Assembly: GCA_944326525.1 (NCBI GenBank)
Contig: CALVEG010000005.1
Location: forward strand, 1-64,000
Reading direction: 5' to 3'
Source: Candidatus Gastranaerophilales bacterium
GTDB taxonomy: Bacteria > Cyanobacteriota > Vampirovibrionia > Gastranaerophilales > Gastranaerophilaceae
DNA length: 64,000 nucleotides
Positions 1 through 8,519 of this stretch are shown in pieces; position 1 is the first letter of the stretch; every line of letters begins with the position of its first letter. The notes beneath the pieces were generated by a model that saw only the letters and a program-made list of their open reading frames with translations, was not told where the DNA came from and ran no database searches. The position numbers and the translations under genes are program-made.

Positions 1-197
1 CAGCGGTAAACGCCCGGTAGCTGTGTTCCAAGCGGATAAGTGCTGAAAGCATATAAGTACGAAGCCCACCGTAAGATAAGATCTCTCATAGCACAAGCTA
101 GTAAGTCCCCTGGCAGATTACCAGGTTGATAGGTCAGAGATGTAAGTATGGCAACATATTCAGTCGACTGATACTAATCGGACGAGGGCTTTTCCTA
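1..197 (+). rRNA. rrl: 23S ribosomal RNA, 3' end (partial)
   Basis: The first ~197 bases match the conserved 3' end of large-subunit rRNA: the CGGTAGCTGTGTTCCAAGCGG-like segment, the AAGCGGATAAGTGCTGAAAGCAT stretch (positions ~32-53), and the closing GACTGATACTAATCGGACGAGGGCTT block (~164-192). The 5' part lies outside the window. It is followed by a ~100-base spacer without a tRNA and then the 5S gene, so this is the distal end of an rRNA operon on the plus strand. The 3' boundary is approximate. Confidence 0.95.
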
Positions 198-298
198 ATC
201 TGGCATTCAGTATATAGAATGTCTGAAGGATATGATGATTGCGATTGCTTATAATCATTATGCAACTTTCAGCGTGCAAGCCGCGCAAGTCACAAGTT

Positions 299-415
299 TC
301 TTGGTGACAAAGAGTGAGGAAACCACCCGTTCCCATCCCGAACACGGTCGTAAAGACTCACATCGGCGAAGATACTTGGCGGGCCACCGCCTGGGAAAAT
401 AGCTCGTTGCCAAGT
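299..415 (+). rRNA. rrf: 5S ribosomal RNA
   Basis: The 117-base segment carries the universal 5S core CCCGTTCCCATCCCGAACACGG (about 326-348) and the 3' region GATACTTGGCGGGC...TGGGAAAATAGCTCGTTGCCAAG. The ends pair (CTTGG at 300-304 with CCAAG at 410-414), forming helix I. It is the last gene of the rRNA operon and is followed closely by a terminator. Confidence 0.95.
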
Positions 416-426
416 CCTATTTTTTA

Positions 427-467
427 AAAGGAAATTTGATTCTAGGTTAATCGAATTTCCTTTTTTA
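427..467 (+). terminator. Rho-independent terminator of the rRNA operon
   Basis: An inverted repeat (AAAGGAAATTTGATT / AATCGAATTTCCTTT, one mismatch) runs into a T-tract just downstream of 5S rRNA. Confidence 0.85.
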
Positions 468-518
468 TTGCTTAGTTATTTTAGTATTTTGTGGGATCTA
501 TCTAGTGCGGGGTGCAGT

Positions 519-1055
519 TTAATGATTTTTATATATTGTTTTTAATACGTAAATATCATTTTCACTAGGAATTTGTATATTTTTTTTGTGTGGAACGTAC
601 ATTATATCATCAATTTCAATTCCATGTCCTAGGCCTAATGCGTGGCCAAATTCGTGCATTATTGCACAGTAAATACTTAAATCGCTTGTGTCTTTTCCTG
701 AATATTCATTTGGTAAGCCTATATCTATTGCGATTTTATTTATTGTTTGATTAACTACACTTAGGTATTTACACATACCTTCGTAAACTCGTCCGACTTT
801 TACCCAGTGTATTACTATGTCTGCATTTTGCGGATTTAAAGTTTCTTGAAAAAACACGTATATATTTTCTGATTTTAGAATTTTATTCCATTCAAGCATT
901 GATTTTTTAACTTGTGAATAAAAAAATTCTTTGTTATTAATTTGCGCTGTAATAGGGGTAATGTAAACGGTGACAATATTTTTATCCCAGCGGCAAAGTT
1001 TCCCGCGGATTAGTGAATTTTTTATATACATATCAATATTGGGTGATACTGTCAT
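519..1055 (-). CDS. Matrixin-like zinc metalloprotease
   Basis: A 178-residue protein with the metzincin zinc site HEFGHALGLGH at about residues 135-145 (three His ligands and the catalytic Glu), followed by a Met-turn IMY. Spacing and context match peptidase family M10A (matrixins), which cut proteins, usually outside the cell. The N-terminal part has the usual RWDKNIVTVYI strand at the start of such catalytic domains. No signal peptide or prodomain is visible. The start is supported by a -10 element 6 bases upstream and an in-frame TAA just above it; there is no ribosome binding site. The function is confident at family level; substrate and location are unknown. Confidence 0.8.
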   Translation of the reverse strand: MTVSPNIDMYIKNSLIRGKLCRWDKNIVTVYITPITAQINNKEFFYSQVKKSMLEWNKILKSENIYVFFQETLNPQNADIVIHWVKVGRVYEGMCKYLSVVNQTINKIAIDIGLPNEYSGKDTSDLSIYCAIMHEFGHALGLGHGIEIDDIMYVPHKKNIQIPSENDIYVLKTIYKNH

Positions 1056-1070
1056 AGACTGATTTTATCA
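1056..1070 (-). promoter_or_regulatory. Extended -10 promoter, leaderless start of the matrixin gene
   Basis: On the minus strand the sequence reads TGA-TAAAAT-CAGTCT-ATG, an extended -10 box whose last base lies 6 bases before the start codon. The transcript should therefore begin at or next to the ATG. Confidence 0.55.
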
Positions 1071-1109
1071 AGTTATAAAATTAAGACATCATTTTTACGA
1101 AGTATTACC

Positions 1110-1143
1110 TTGACTTATAAACAAAATTAATTATATAAAAGGT
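1110..1143 (+). promoter_or_regulatory. Sigma-70-like promoter of the zinc-ribbon gene
   Basis: TTGACT (1110-1115), a 16-base spacer and TATATA (1132-1137) are followed by six bases and the ATG at 1144. The AAAGGT in those six bases is too close to act as a normal ribosome binding site, so this is probably a leaderless start. Confidence 0.55.
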
Positions 1144-1521
1144 ATGATTTTACTGGAGTTATTTAAGAAAAATAGAATATGTACTCATGACAGAGTTAGG
1201 ATTGATAGTGATTTTTCGTATTGTCCTGATTGTGGCGAGTTAATTGAGAATAAGTGGTTTATAACAAGATGCGCTTGTTGTGGAGTAAAGTTGAAGGCTA
1301 CTATAAAAAATGGTGAGGTTGTCCCTGAAAACCATTATTGTAAAAATTGTGGCAGTCAAGAGTTTAAAGTTGAGAGAATTGATAAAATTAATTTTATCAA
1401 TATTGATTATGCAGTTCTTGTAAAAGATATAGTTAAACCTACGGTGTCGTCAAAAATCCAGACTTGGGTTGATATTAAAACATCCAATTACACACCAGAA
1501 TTGCTGACACAATTCCTATAA
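1144..1521 (+). CDS. Zinc-ribbon protein of unknown function
   Basis: A 125-residue protein with three Cys pairs: CPDCG (about residue 28), CACCG (about 43) and CKNCG (about 66). These could form one or two zinc ribbons. The C-terminal half has no recognised motif. The last 47 bases overlap the end of the convergent spmB gene on the other strand, so the two 3' ends share sequence. I do not recognise a specific family. The Cys pattern supports a real gene, and a near-consensus promoter precedes it. Confidence 0.65.
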   Translation: MILLELFKKNRICTHDRVRIDSDFSYCPDCGELIENKWFITRCACCGVKLKATIKNGEVVPENHYCKNCGSQEFKVERIDKINFINIDYAVLVKDIVKPTVSSKIQTWVDIKTSNYTPELLTQFL

Positions 1522-2008
1522 GATCCGCAATTAGACCAACGGCAAGGGCATAACGGATTTTCGAAATACCAACAGCTCCAAAGTAAACTGCAAGTACATA
1601 AAATGTTGTTTCACTAGAGCCAACCATTATTGCTGCAAGTTTTGTTGTAAAAGCATCTGGGCCTGCATTATGTGCAATATCCGAAAATATTCCAAGAGCC
1701 GCAGAGCCTGAAAGCGGTCGAACTATCATAAGAGGAATTACGTCTGCAGAAATGTTAAAGTGTGATAAAATCGGTGACATCAGTGTGCCTATACCTTCAA
1801 TAATTCCGGAAGCTCGAAGCATTGAAATTCCTACCATAATTGCAACAAGATATGGTATTATGTTTACTGAAACTTTGAATCCTTCTTTTGCGCCTGTTGT
1901 GAAGACTTCATATAACGGAACTTTACGTATAAGCCCGAATGTTAAGATTAAAATTATGATTGCTGGTAGTGCCCATACGGAAATTATGTTCATTACGGAT
2001 TGTAGCAT
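1475..2008 (-). CDS. spmB: Spore maturation protein B family (nucleoside-recognition/Gate domain membrane protein)
   Basis: A 177-residue polytopic membrane protein with several hydrophobic helices and the conserved run PLSGSAALGIF near residue 98, then GSSETTFYVLAVYFGAVGI, both typical of SpmB. In Bacillus, SpmA/SpmB act in spore core dehydration, but the pair is widespread in non-sporulating bacteria, where its transport role is unknown. Its ATG overlaps the spmA stop codon (TAATG, one shared base) and has a strong GGAGGTGAG ribosome binding site inside spmA, so the two are translationally coupled. Confidence 0.85.
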   Translation of the reverse strand: MLQSVMNIISVWALPAIIILILTFGLIRKVPLYEVFTTGAKEGFKVSVNIIPYLVAIMVGISMLRASGIIEGIGTLMSPILSHFNISADVIPLMIVRPLSGSAALGIFSDIAHNAGPDAFTTKLAAIMVGSSETTFYVLAVYFGAVGISKIRYALAVGLIADLIGIVSAILVCNWMF

Positions 2009-2637
2009 TATAACTCACCTCCGTTAATGTTTTTTCTTGAAATTTGTGTTTTCTCTATTTGGGGTTTCCAAAATTTTTCAAATAATTTAGCTATAAAAAT
2101 TGCGCTCAAAAATGCAATTGTTGTTACAAGAAGTGTTGGAGCTATAATTTCAGTCGGATTTTTGTAGCCGATTCCGATTAGAACCGCTATTACAGTTGCC
2201 GGTATAAGCTGAAATCCTGCTGTATTCATAGCAAGAAACATACACATAGCATTAGAGGCTGATTTTTTGTCGGTGTTATGTTTTTGCAGTTCTTCCATTG
2301 CTTTTATGCCGATTGGCGTTGCGGCATTTGTTAGTCCAAAAGCATTCGCGGTAAAGCTCATTGCAATGTCTCCAACAGCTGGTGAATTCTCTGGAATTTC
2401 ATTAAAAAGCTTTTTGGTAATTGGCTTTATAATTTTTGCAATAATCTCGATAAGTCCGGATTTTTTTGCAATTTCCATCATTCCAAGCCAAAATGCCATA
2501 ATCCCAATTAATGAAAAGGCTACCTTAACACTAAGTTCAGCTCCTGTCAGAATTGAATTAACAACTTCCGTCAGTCTGCCGTTTACTGCTCCTGCTATAA
2601 TTGAAATTACAATAAGAAAATAAAAAATGTAATTCAT
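2008..2637 (-). CDS. spmA: Spore maturation protein A family membrane protein
   Basis: A 209-residue membrane protein with the SpmA-type segments FWLGMMEIAKKSGL, MSFTANAFGLTNAATPIG and MNTAGFQLIPATVIAV. The latter two match the Gate/nucleoside-recognition core. It is the first gene of a two-gene operon with spmB. The substrate is not known for this family outside sporulation. No Shine-Dalgarno sequence precedes the ATG; a -10-like box lies 6 bases upstream. Confidence 0.85.
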   Translation of the reverse strand: MNYIFYFLIVISIIAGAVNGRLTEVVNSILTGAELSVKVAFSLIGIMAFWLGMMEIAKKSGLIEIIAKIIKPITKKLFNEIPENSPAVGDIAMSFTANAFGLTNAATPIGIKAMEELQKHNTDKKSASNAMCMFLAMNTAGFQLIPATVIAVLIGIGYKNPTEIIAPTLLVTTIAFLSAIFIAKLFEKFWKPQIEKTQISRKNINGGEL

Positions 2638-2652
2638 AAATGTATTAAAGCA
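2638..2652 (-). promoter_or_regulatory. Extended -10 promoter, leaderless start of spmA
   Basis: The minus strand reads TGC-TTTAAT-ACATTT-ATG: an extended -10 with exactly 6 bases to the start codon and no ribosome binding site. Confidence 0.45.
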
Positions 2653-2700
2653 TTAATAAGCTGTTAGGTCAATTAATATAAGTTGTGGCGTCTAATTAAT

Positions 2701-2726
2701 GAGCCGAATTGTTTCAATTCGGCTCT
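2701..2726 (-). terminator. Hairpin between the EF-hand protein gene and spmA
   Basis: A perfect 10-base-pair inverted repeat (GAGCCGAATT / AATTCGGCTC) sits just after the gene ending at 2753. The T-tract on the minus strand is weak, so termination is plausible but not certain. Confidence 0.5.
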
Positions 2727-2752
2727 AAGTTAAATATTTTTATAAATTATTT

Positions 2753-3457
2753 TTACCAATGTCTGTGATATTCGTTATATTTATGATTGTGCGGCGGTGC
2801 TGGTCTATGATGATGTGGCGGTGGCGGTCCGTATGGTCTATGATAATGCGGACGCGGATAGTAATAATATGGAAGTGGGGGAAGTGTATAATAAGGTATT
2901 GTTAGAACTCTCATAAGATCAACAAATTTGTCTACATTTTTGTTATTCATATAAGTGTTCATTACATTTTTAAATTCTCGGTAGTTCATTGTGTTTGGAT
3001 CAGAACCATCCTCATTATACATTTTTGAAAGCGCATTAAATTCTGCTGCATCCTCGCTCATCTGTTCATCTGTATATGGGTATAATTGAGTTTCGTTCCA
3101 ATTTTTTCTTTCTGTTCGCATTACTTCTTTTGCAGAGATAACTCCGTTTTCATTACCATTTTCGTCTATTTCATCAAAAACTTGTCGCATAGATTTATCA
3201 TTTTCATCAGGATCGGATTTTGTAATGTCGCCAACAACAAAACAATTAGGAACGGATGTTACTGTTTTTGTAGGCACATAGCTATAATATTGCGGAGTTA
3301 CTGGAACATAATAAAATTGTGCATCAGCTTCTGCCATAGGTGCCGCCGCAGCAATAGCTATTGCTGCAGCCCCTGCTGCATTTTTCAGCCTGTTTTTGCT
3401 ACCTTCTCCTTTAAAGCTATGCGGATTTGTTTGGTAATTTATTGCTGAAACTTTCAT
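2753..3457 (-). CDS. Secreted EF-hand-like protein with Pro/His/Tyr-rich tail
   Basis: A 234-residue protein. Residues 1-17 carry the window's recurring signature (M-K-V-S-A-I-N ... S-F-K-G). Next come basic residues, then an Ala-rich hydrophobic stretch (about 27-41) ending AEADA-Q, which looks like a signal peptide with an unusually long n-region. Around residues 95-110 the sequence DENGNENGVISAKE resembles an EF-hand calcium loop, with a second weaker acidic stretch near residue 150. The last ~45 residues are rich in Pro, His and Tyr. A GGGGG ribosome binding site supports the start. I infer a calcium-binding exported or surface protein; no exact family is recognised. Confidence 0.7.
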   Translation of the reverse strand: MKVSAINYQTNPHSFKGEGSKNRLKNAAGAAAIAIAAAAPMAEADAQFYYVPVTPQYYSYVPTKTVTSVPNCFVVGDITKSDPDENDKSMRQVFDEIDENGNENGVISAKEVMRTERKNWNETQLYPYTDEQMSEDAAEFNALSKMYNEDGSDPNTMNYREFKNVMNTYMNNKNVDKFVDLMRVLTIPYYTLPPLPYYYYPRPHYHRPYGPPPPHHHRPAPPHNHKYNEYHRHW

Positions 3458-3640
3458 ATATTAACCCCCATTTTTGACCACATGTCTATATTAAGTTGCT
3501 GAATATTTTTTTTGATAGATTGTAAAAAAATGTTACAAAAATAGCAGGTTTTGTGAAAAATTATGTAAAGTTTTGTTGCTAATTAGAAAAACAATGAAAA
3601 TGACGAATATATATATACTTTATATATATAATGAAGTATA

Positions 3641-3647
3641 AAGAGGA
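3641..3647 (+). promoter_or_regulatory. Ribosome binding site deciding the 3657 start
   Basis: GAGGAGC lies 9 bases before the ATG. Upstream (3606-3631) there is an alternating TA run ending in TATAAT that could hold the -10 box. Confidence 0.5.
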
Positions 3648-3656
3648 GCTTTCGCC

Positions 3657-5066
3657 ATGGGCGGTTTTAGTATAGATGGATACAATCCCGATCAAAAAGT
3701 TGGCAGATATACGAGAGGCGAACTTGATGCTTTAAAACAACAATCGCTTCAGATTATACGTGATAATGCTTATATGTCTATGCAACAATCCATTATGCAG
3801 GCAAGGCTTCAGCAAATGCAACAACAAAATGCTAATGGGCAAAGCAAGGGTAACAGTATTGAAGATGTTGTAAAAAATACTGTTACTACAGGGGTTGATT
3901 TGTATAAAAATATAAAATCCCTAAAAACATCATCAAATTCTCAAACACAACAAGCCGGAAATACACCTAAATCAACTTCGACAGGAGGAACAACTCAAGT
4001 AACCGGAAACGGTAATACTCCGACTGGTAAAGCTACCGGTGTTGATACAAGTGGTTCATCTGCAGTTTATGATACAACTTCTTTGGATAATATTTCAACA
4101 AAACTTGCCAATCCCGATATCTCAGCAGAAGATTTATCAGCACTAAAAACAGAAATAGGAACATCTAAAGCAGATGTCACAGCTAAACTTTCTGCTGCAC
4201 AAGCTGACTTAAGTAATATTCAAAGTCAGCAGGAAGTTGCAAAATCTAATGTTACCAAACTTGAAGGTGAAGTTGATACTGCCGAAACTACCAAAAATGA
4301 TGCTAAAAAGACTTTGGACGATAACACCAGCAAATTAAACCAATCGGTAAAAGCAAGAGATCAGCTTGATGATATGTTAGGCTCTGTCAATGAAGAATAT
4401 AAAGGTAAATGTGATGCTGTAAAAAATTGTGAAAAAGAAAAATCTTCCGCACAAACCGAGGTTTCTAATGCTAAAACATCTGTAGCACAGGCAGAATCTG
4501 GTGTTGCAATGGCTCAGCAACAGTTAAGTTCTGCTCAAGCAACACTTCAAAGTACACCTCCAACACTTCCTGATGGAAAACCAAATCCTCAGTATGCGAC
4601 AGCTCAAGCCGCAGTGAAAGCTGCTGAACAACAAAAAACTCAGGCTGATAAAGCTTTGGCAGATGCAAAAAATGCTCTTAATGATGCTGAAGGTAAGCTA
4701 AATACGGCTGAACAAAATTTACAGAGTGCTCAAGATGCCAAAAATCAAACTTTACAAAAGCTTCAGGAAACAGATTCTAAATATAAAGAAACAGCAAAAA
4801 GATGTGACCAAATGCAAAAAAATGTTCAACAAAATCAAAAAACATACGATTCTTCACTGGAAACATTCGATAATGCAAGCGCAAATTATGAAAAGTTGAA
4901 TACAGAACTTCAGTCACAAGAAGGTATTATAAATCAACTTAAAGTTTATGAAGAAAAAGTTGCAAATCTTCAGAACGCAGCCGCAAAAGTTGATCAACTT
5001 GAAGCTTCAATAAATCAAAAAATGCAAGGAACAGAGCAAAAATCTGATAAAAAACCAGATGTGTAA
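3657..5066 (+). CDS. Large coiled-coil protein, Ala/Gln/Lys-rich
   Basis: A 469-residue protein with no signal peptide or membrane helix. Residues ~20-65 are Gln/Met-rich helix, ~100-145 a Ser/Thr/Gly-rich linker, and ~160-460 a long heptad-like coiled coil dominated by Ala, Gln, Lys, Asp and Asn, with repeated segments such as AQ-x-x-L-x-x-A. A short Pro-containing break (TPPTLPDGKPNPQ) interrupts the coil near residue 305, so it may fold back as a hairpin. It is monocistronic, with a good ribosome binding site and its own terminator. I do not recognise a family; composition suggests a structural rod, adhesin stalk or filament-like protein. Confidence 0.65.
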   Translation: MGGFSIDGYNPDQKVGRYTRGELDALKQQSLQIIRDNAYMSMQQSIMQARLQQMQQQNANGQSKGNSIEDVVKNTVTTGVDLYKNIKSLKTSSNSQTQQAGNTPKSTSTGGTTQVTGNGNTPTGKATGVDTSGSSAVYDTTSLDNISTKLANPDISAEDLSALKTEIGTSKADVTAKLSAAQADLSNIQSQQEVAKSNVTKLEGEVDTAETTKNDAKKTLDDNTSKLNQSVKARDQLDDMLGSVNEEYKGKCDAVKNCEKEKSSAQTEVSNAKTSVAQAESGVAMAQQQLSSAQATLQSTPPTLPDGKPNPQYATAQAAVKAAEQQKTQADKALADAKNALNDAEGKLNTAEQNLQSAQDAKNQTLQKLQETDSKYKETAKRCDQMQKNVQQNQKTYDSSLETFDNASANYEKLNTELQSQEGIINQLKVYEEKVANLQNAAAKVDQLEASINQKMQGTEQKSDKKPDV

Positions 5067-5101
5067 GCTTAAAAATTAACAATTAAAAAAATAAAAAAAT
5101 A

Positions 5102-5136
5102 GACATCTCTTAAAAATTTAAGAGATGTCTGTTTTG
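5102..5136 (+). terminator. Bidirectional rho-independent terminator
   Basis: A perfect 11-base-pair stem (AGACATCTCTT / AAGAGATGTCT) is followed by TGTTTTG. It lies between two convergent genes and could serve both. Confidence 0.8.
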
Positions 5137-5161
5137 TATTTTTGAAGTTATTTATACCTCT

Positions 5162-7333
5162 TTATTTACCGCAAGAGCAAGTTACAGATCCGCAACCGCA
5201 TTTGCAGCCAAGAGCTTCTTTTGCTTCTTCCATTCTAACTTTGATACGTCCGTCAACCGCAATTCCTTCACCTGTTGTTTCAGATATAAGAAGTGGGTTG
5301 ATATCAAGTTCATCAATGAATTTGAAGTCGCTTACAAGTTGTGACAATCTGAGTAATGTTTCTTGAATTTGGTCGATTTGAGCCGGTTTTGTACCTCTTG
5401 CGCCTTCAAGAAGTTTGTATGCTTTTACGGATTTAATCATTTCTGCAGCGTCAACATCTGTTAATGGCGCAATTCTGAAGGTTACGTCTTTCATAACTTC
5501 AACAAATACACCGCCTAAACCAAACATCATCATCGGTCCGTATTGTGGATCTGTTGCAATACCGCAAACCATTTCACGGTTACCTTTTACCATTTCCTGA
5601 ATGATTACACCTTCAAGACCTTCAAGCAATCCTTTTGCTTCAAGTCTTTCTAATAGGCCTTTGTATTCTTTTCTCAATTGTTCTTCAGACTTGATGTTTA
5701 CAACAACACCGCCAACGTCTGTCTTGTGTGATGTTGTTTTTGAAGTCATCTTCATTACAACTGGATATCCGATTGAATTTCCTAGTTCTACAACTTCTTC
5801 TTCGTTAGTCGCAAGACCGTATTTGCAAGCACGGATTCCGTATGCCTGAAGTACGTCGATTGATTCTAATGTTGTAAGTTGTGCACGATCTTCAGCTAGT
5901 GCGTTTTTGATTATGCTTTCAACTTTAGCTCTGTCAACGTCGTAGCATGGAATTTTACCTTCCGGTCTTTCCATCCAGAGTCTTTGTTGATTTAATCTGT
6001 TCAAACCGTCTGCTGCTTGTTCTGCGTACATAAAGAACGGCATATTAACGTTCATATCTGAAAGTTTTGTGAAGAATTCGTTCTTTGTCATAAATACACC
6101 GATAACAGGTTTTTGCGGATTTTTAGCTTTAATTTCCATCAAAGCTTCTGCAACATCAATATCCTTCAAGCCAAGGAACGGAAGATAGATTGTTATAATC
6201 ATATCTACATTTTCATCGGCAATAACTGTTTCTAATGTTTGTTTGTAGTGTTCGATAGGAGCTGAAGCTATCATATCTATCGGGTTTTTAACTGATGCTG
6301 CTGCTGGTAAGAAACTTCTTAATTTTTCTTTTGTTTCTTCTGAAATTTTAGCCATTTGCATACCGTATTCGCAAACTGCATCTGTTGCCATAATTCCAGG
6401 ACCGCCTGAGTTTGTGATAATTGCTACTCTGTCGCCTTTCGGAATAGGGCAGTTTGCAAAAACTTTTGCTGTTTCAAACAGGTTTTGTAGTGAAAATTCT
6501 CTTATGACACCTGATTGATTAAGTAATGCTGCTGCAGCTTTGTCTGCTCCAGCTAATGAACCTGTGTGTGATGATGCTGCTGATGCACCTGCTGCTGAAC
6601 GTCCTGATTTTAAAGCTAAAATAGGTTTCTTTTTAGAAACTCTAGATGCTAATTTTCTGAAGTTTGCAGGGTTTTGAATTGATTCCATATAAAGTAGAAT
6701 CTGTTTAACATCGTCATCATTTTCCCAGTATTCAATTGCTGTTTCAGCATTTACATCAGCTTGGTTACCGATTGAAATGAATTGTGCAAAACCAAGGTTA
6801 AGGTCTTTTAAGATGTTTAAAATACCGCCGCCTAAAGCTCCTGATTGAGATACGAAACCGATATTTCCTCTTTCTGGAAGACTTTCTGCAAAACATCCGT
6901 CCATTCTTACGTCAGGATTTGTGTTTACAACGCCCAAGCAGTTTGGACCTACGCATCTCATACCGTATTCTTTAATTTTTTCAACTAATTGTTTTTCAAG
7001 TTCAGCACCTTCTTTACCTGTTTCTTTGAAGCCTGCTGTAATTATGCATAAACCTTTGATTCCCTTTTCGTGGCATTGGTCAATTGTTGCAAGTACAAAT
7101 TTTGAGTTTACAACGATTAATGCAAGGTCAACTTCTCCTGGGACATCTAAAATGCTTGGATATGCTTGAAGACCTTCTATTATTCCACCTTTCGGGTTTA
7201 CAGGGTATATTTTTCCGTTAAATTTGTATTCCTGCAATCTTTTCATAATATCTGATCCGATTGTGTGTTCTTTTGTTGACGCACCGATAACCGCAATTGA
7301 TTTCGGTTTCATGATTTTGTCTAAAATGCTCAT
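5162..7333 (-). CDS. Acetate--CoA ligase (ADP-forming), fused alpha and beta subunits
   Basis: A 723-residue acyl-CoA synthetase that interconverts acyl-CoA + ADP + phosphate with the free acid + CoA + ATP, giving substrate-level ATP during fermentation. The N-terminal CoA-binding domain (SIAVIGAS..., about 12-130) is followed by the succinyl-CoA-ligase-like region with the phospho-His loop SSHTGSLAG (about 254-262). The C-terminal ATP-grasp domain spans about 480-700, with YPVVMKM, IQEMVKGNREMVCGI and ELDINPLL motifs. Length fits the fused form. The last 14 residues hold five Cys (CKCGCGSVTCSCGK), absent from the usual family end, so the tail may bind a metal. It is monocistronic with an AAAGGA ribosome binding site. 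Confidence 0.92.
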   Translation of the reverse strand: MSILDKIMKPKSIAVIGASTKEHTIGSDIMKRLQEYKFNGKIYPVNPKGGIIEGLQAYPSILDVPGEVDLALIVVNSKFVLATIDQCHEKGIKGLCIITAGFKETGKEGAELEKQLVEKIKEYGMRCVGPNCLGVVNTNPDVRMDGCFAESLPERGNIGFVSQSGALGGGILNILKDLNLGFAQFISIGNQADVNAETAIEYWENDDDVKQILLYMESIQNPANFRKLASRVSKKKPILALKSGRSAAGASAASSHTGSLAGADKAAAALLNQSGVIREFSLQNLFETAKVFANCPIPKGDRVAIITNSGGPGIMATDAVCEYGMQMAKISEETKEKLRSFLPAAASVKNPIDMIASAPIEHYKQTLETVIADENVDMIITIYLPFLGLKDIDVAEALMEIKAKNPQKPVIGVFMTKNEFFTKLSDMNVNMPFFMYAEQAADGLNRLNQQRLWMERPEGKIPCYDVDRAKVESIIKNALAEDRAQLTTLESIDVLQAYGIRACKYGLATNEEEVVELGNSIGYPVVMKMTSKTTSHKTDVGGVVVNIKSEEQLRKEYKGLLERLEAKGLLEGLEGVIIQEMVKGNREMVCGIATDPQYGPMMMFGLGGVFVEVMKDVTFRIAPLTDVDAAEMIKSVKAYKLLEGARGTKPAQIDQIQETLLRLSQLVSDFKFIDELDINPLLISETTGEGIAVDGRIKVRMEEAKEALGCKCGCGSVTCSCGK

Positions 7334-7383
7334 CTTTTTACGTCCTTTCTTCGTAAGTTTTAAGTTCTATTGTGTTTATTTAA

Positions 7384-7800
7384 TTACTCTTCTATTTCAA
7401 ATGCTTTTAAAAATTTGTGCCAAACTACATTTAAACCAGCTTTGAGTTTCTGGCTTAATGGTTTCGGTTGGTTTTTAATTTTTTGGTCATGCACATTTAC
7501 CAAGTGATTAGCCAGTTCCTCATACATATCCATATTTGAAGAAACAATTCCTTCTGTTCTGAGTCCTTTGTTTTTTATGAATTGATCTTCTGTTTGAACT
7601 ATAAGAGATACATTGTTTTGTTTATGATTTTGTCTGATATATAGGTTGTATGGTTTGTCTTTAATCAGATTTTCCATAGCATTGTAGGCTTTTCTAACAT
7701 ATTTTGCCGGTTCGTAACTTAAATCTCCGGGGATTATGTCAATTCGACCTTGGAAGTTTTGTGAATTATATTGTGAATTTTTGATATTTTGTACCTGCAT
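7384..7800 (-). CDS. Unknown protein with M-x-V ... N-F-Q-G N-terminal signature
   Basis: A 138-residue protein. I place the start at the ATG at 7800 (GAAAGGA ribosome binding site); a longer reading would need a TTG overlapping that site. The first 18 residues (M-Q-V-Q-N-I-K ... N-F-Q-G) belong to the signature shared by five proteins here. The rest is soluble, with a predicted helix-rich YVRKAYNAMENLIKDK segment and a basic C-terminal part. No known domain is recognised. It lies 18 bases after the radical SAM gene and is probably co-transcribed with it. Confidence 0.65.
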   Translation of the reverse strand: MQVQNIKNSQYNSQNFQGRIDIIPGDLSYEPAKYVRKAYNAMENLIKDKPYNLYIRQNHKQNNVSLIVQTEDQFIKNKGLRTEGIVSSNMDMYEELANHLVNVHDQKIKNQPKPLSQKLKAGLNVVWHKFLKAFEIEE

Positions 7801-7818
7801 ATTTTTTCCTTTCAATTA

Positions 7819-8442
7819 CTAATATCCGTTTACAATCCACTCTCTCACTCTAAATTTTGCACCAAGATCTGTTGCAATTTGTTCGCATTTTTCAAGATCA
7901 AGGTGGCGGCCTTTGTAGCCTTCAACCACACTTGCGACAACCGAAATGTTTTCATCGGCGCATGCTTTTATGAATTTCTTAACTTCTTCATAAGCTTCTT
8001 CAAATTTTGGTTGTGAAAGCTCGTTATATTCTTCTTTTGTCGCTCCGTTAAGGCTTACCGAAAACTCATCCACAAGCCCTTTAAGTTCTGGAACAACATT
8101 CTTTTTATATACAAAATTGGCGTGTCCGTTTGTGTTTACTCTTATTTTAGAGTTTGGAAGTTTGGCTTTAAGGTATTTAGCAACTTCTTTTAATTCTTCA
8201 AACTTCAACATCGGCTCGCCATAACCGCAAAAGATAATTTCTTCTGATGGAGTTGTCGGGTAAATTTTTTCAAATTGTTCTATTACATCCGAGGCTGTTG
8301 AATTTTCGTCATCTAACCATAATTCTTGTCCCTTTACATCGCTTTTGTCTTTTCTTAAACAAAAAATACATTCATTTGTACAGCGATTGGTTAGATTTAT
8401 ATAAATTTTTCCGTCTAATGTATAAACTAAAACGTTTGACAT
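7819..8442 (-). CDS. Radical SAM protein, TatD-associated type
   Basis: A 207-residue radical SAM enzyme. The cluster motif CTNECIFC (C-x3-C-x2-C, about residues 21-28) binds the 4Fe-4S cluster that cleaves AdoMet. FCGYGEP (about 67) is the GGEP-like AdoMet contact and RVNTNG (about 98) follows. The short single domain lacks a SPASM extension. It resembles the short radical SAM family often encoded beside tatD, although no tatD is in view. The ATG at 8442 has an AAAGG site; a TTG 18 bases upstream is less likely. The substrate is unknown. Confidence 0.85.
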   Translation of the reverse strand: MSNVLVYTLDGKIYINLTNRCTNECIFCLRKDKSDVKGQELWLDDENSTASDVIEQFEKIYPTTPSEEIIFCGYGEPMLKFEELKEVAKYLKAKLPNSKIRVNTNGHANFVYKKNVVPELKGLVDEFSVSLNGATKEEYNELSQPKFEEAYEEVKKFIKACADENISVVASVVEGYKGRHLDLEKCEQIATDLGAKFRVREWIVNGY

Positions 8443-8519
8443 TTCTTGCCTTTCCAACAAAATTATCGCATGCTCAAAGTTTATTTACAAGAGCATAGTC
8501 GGAAAATTTCCTTGTTATT

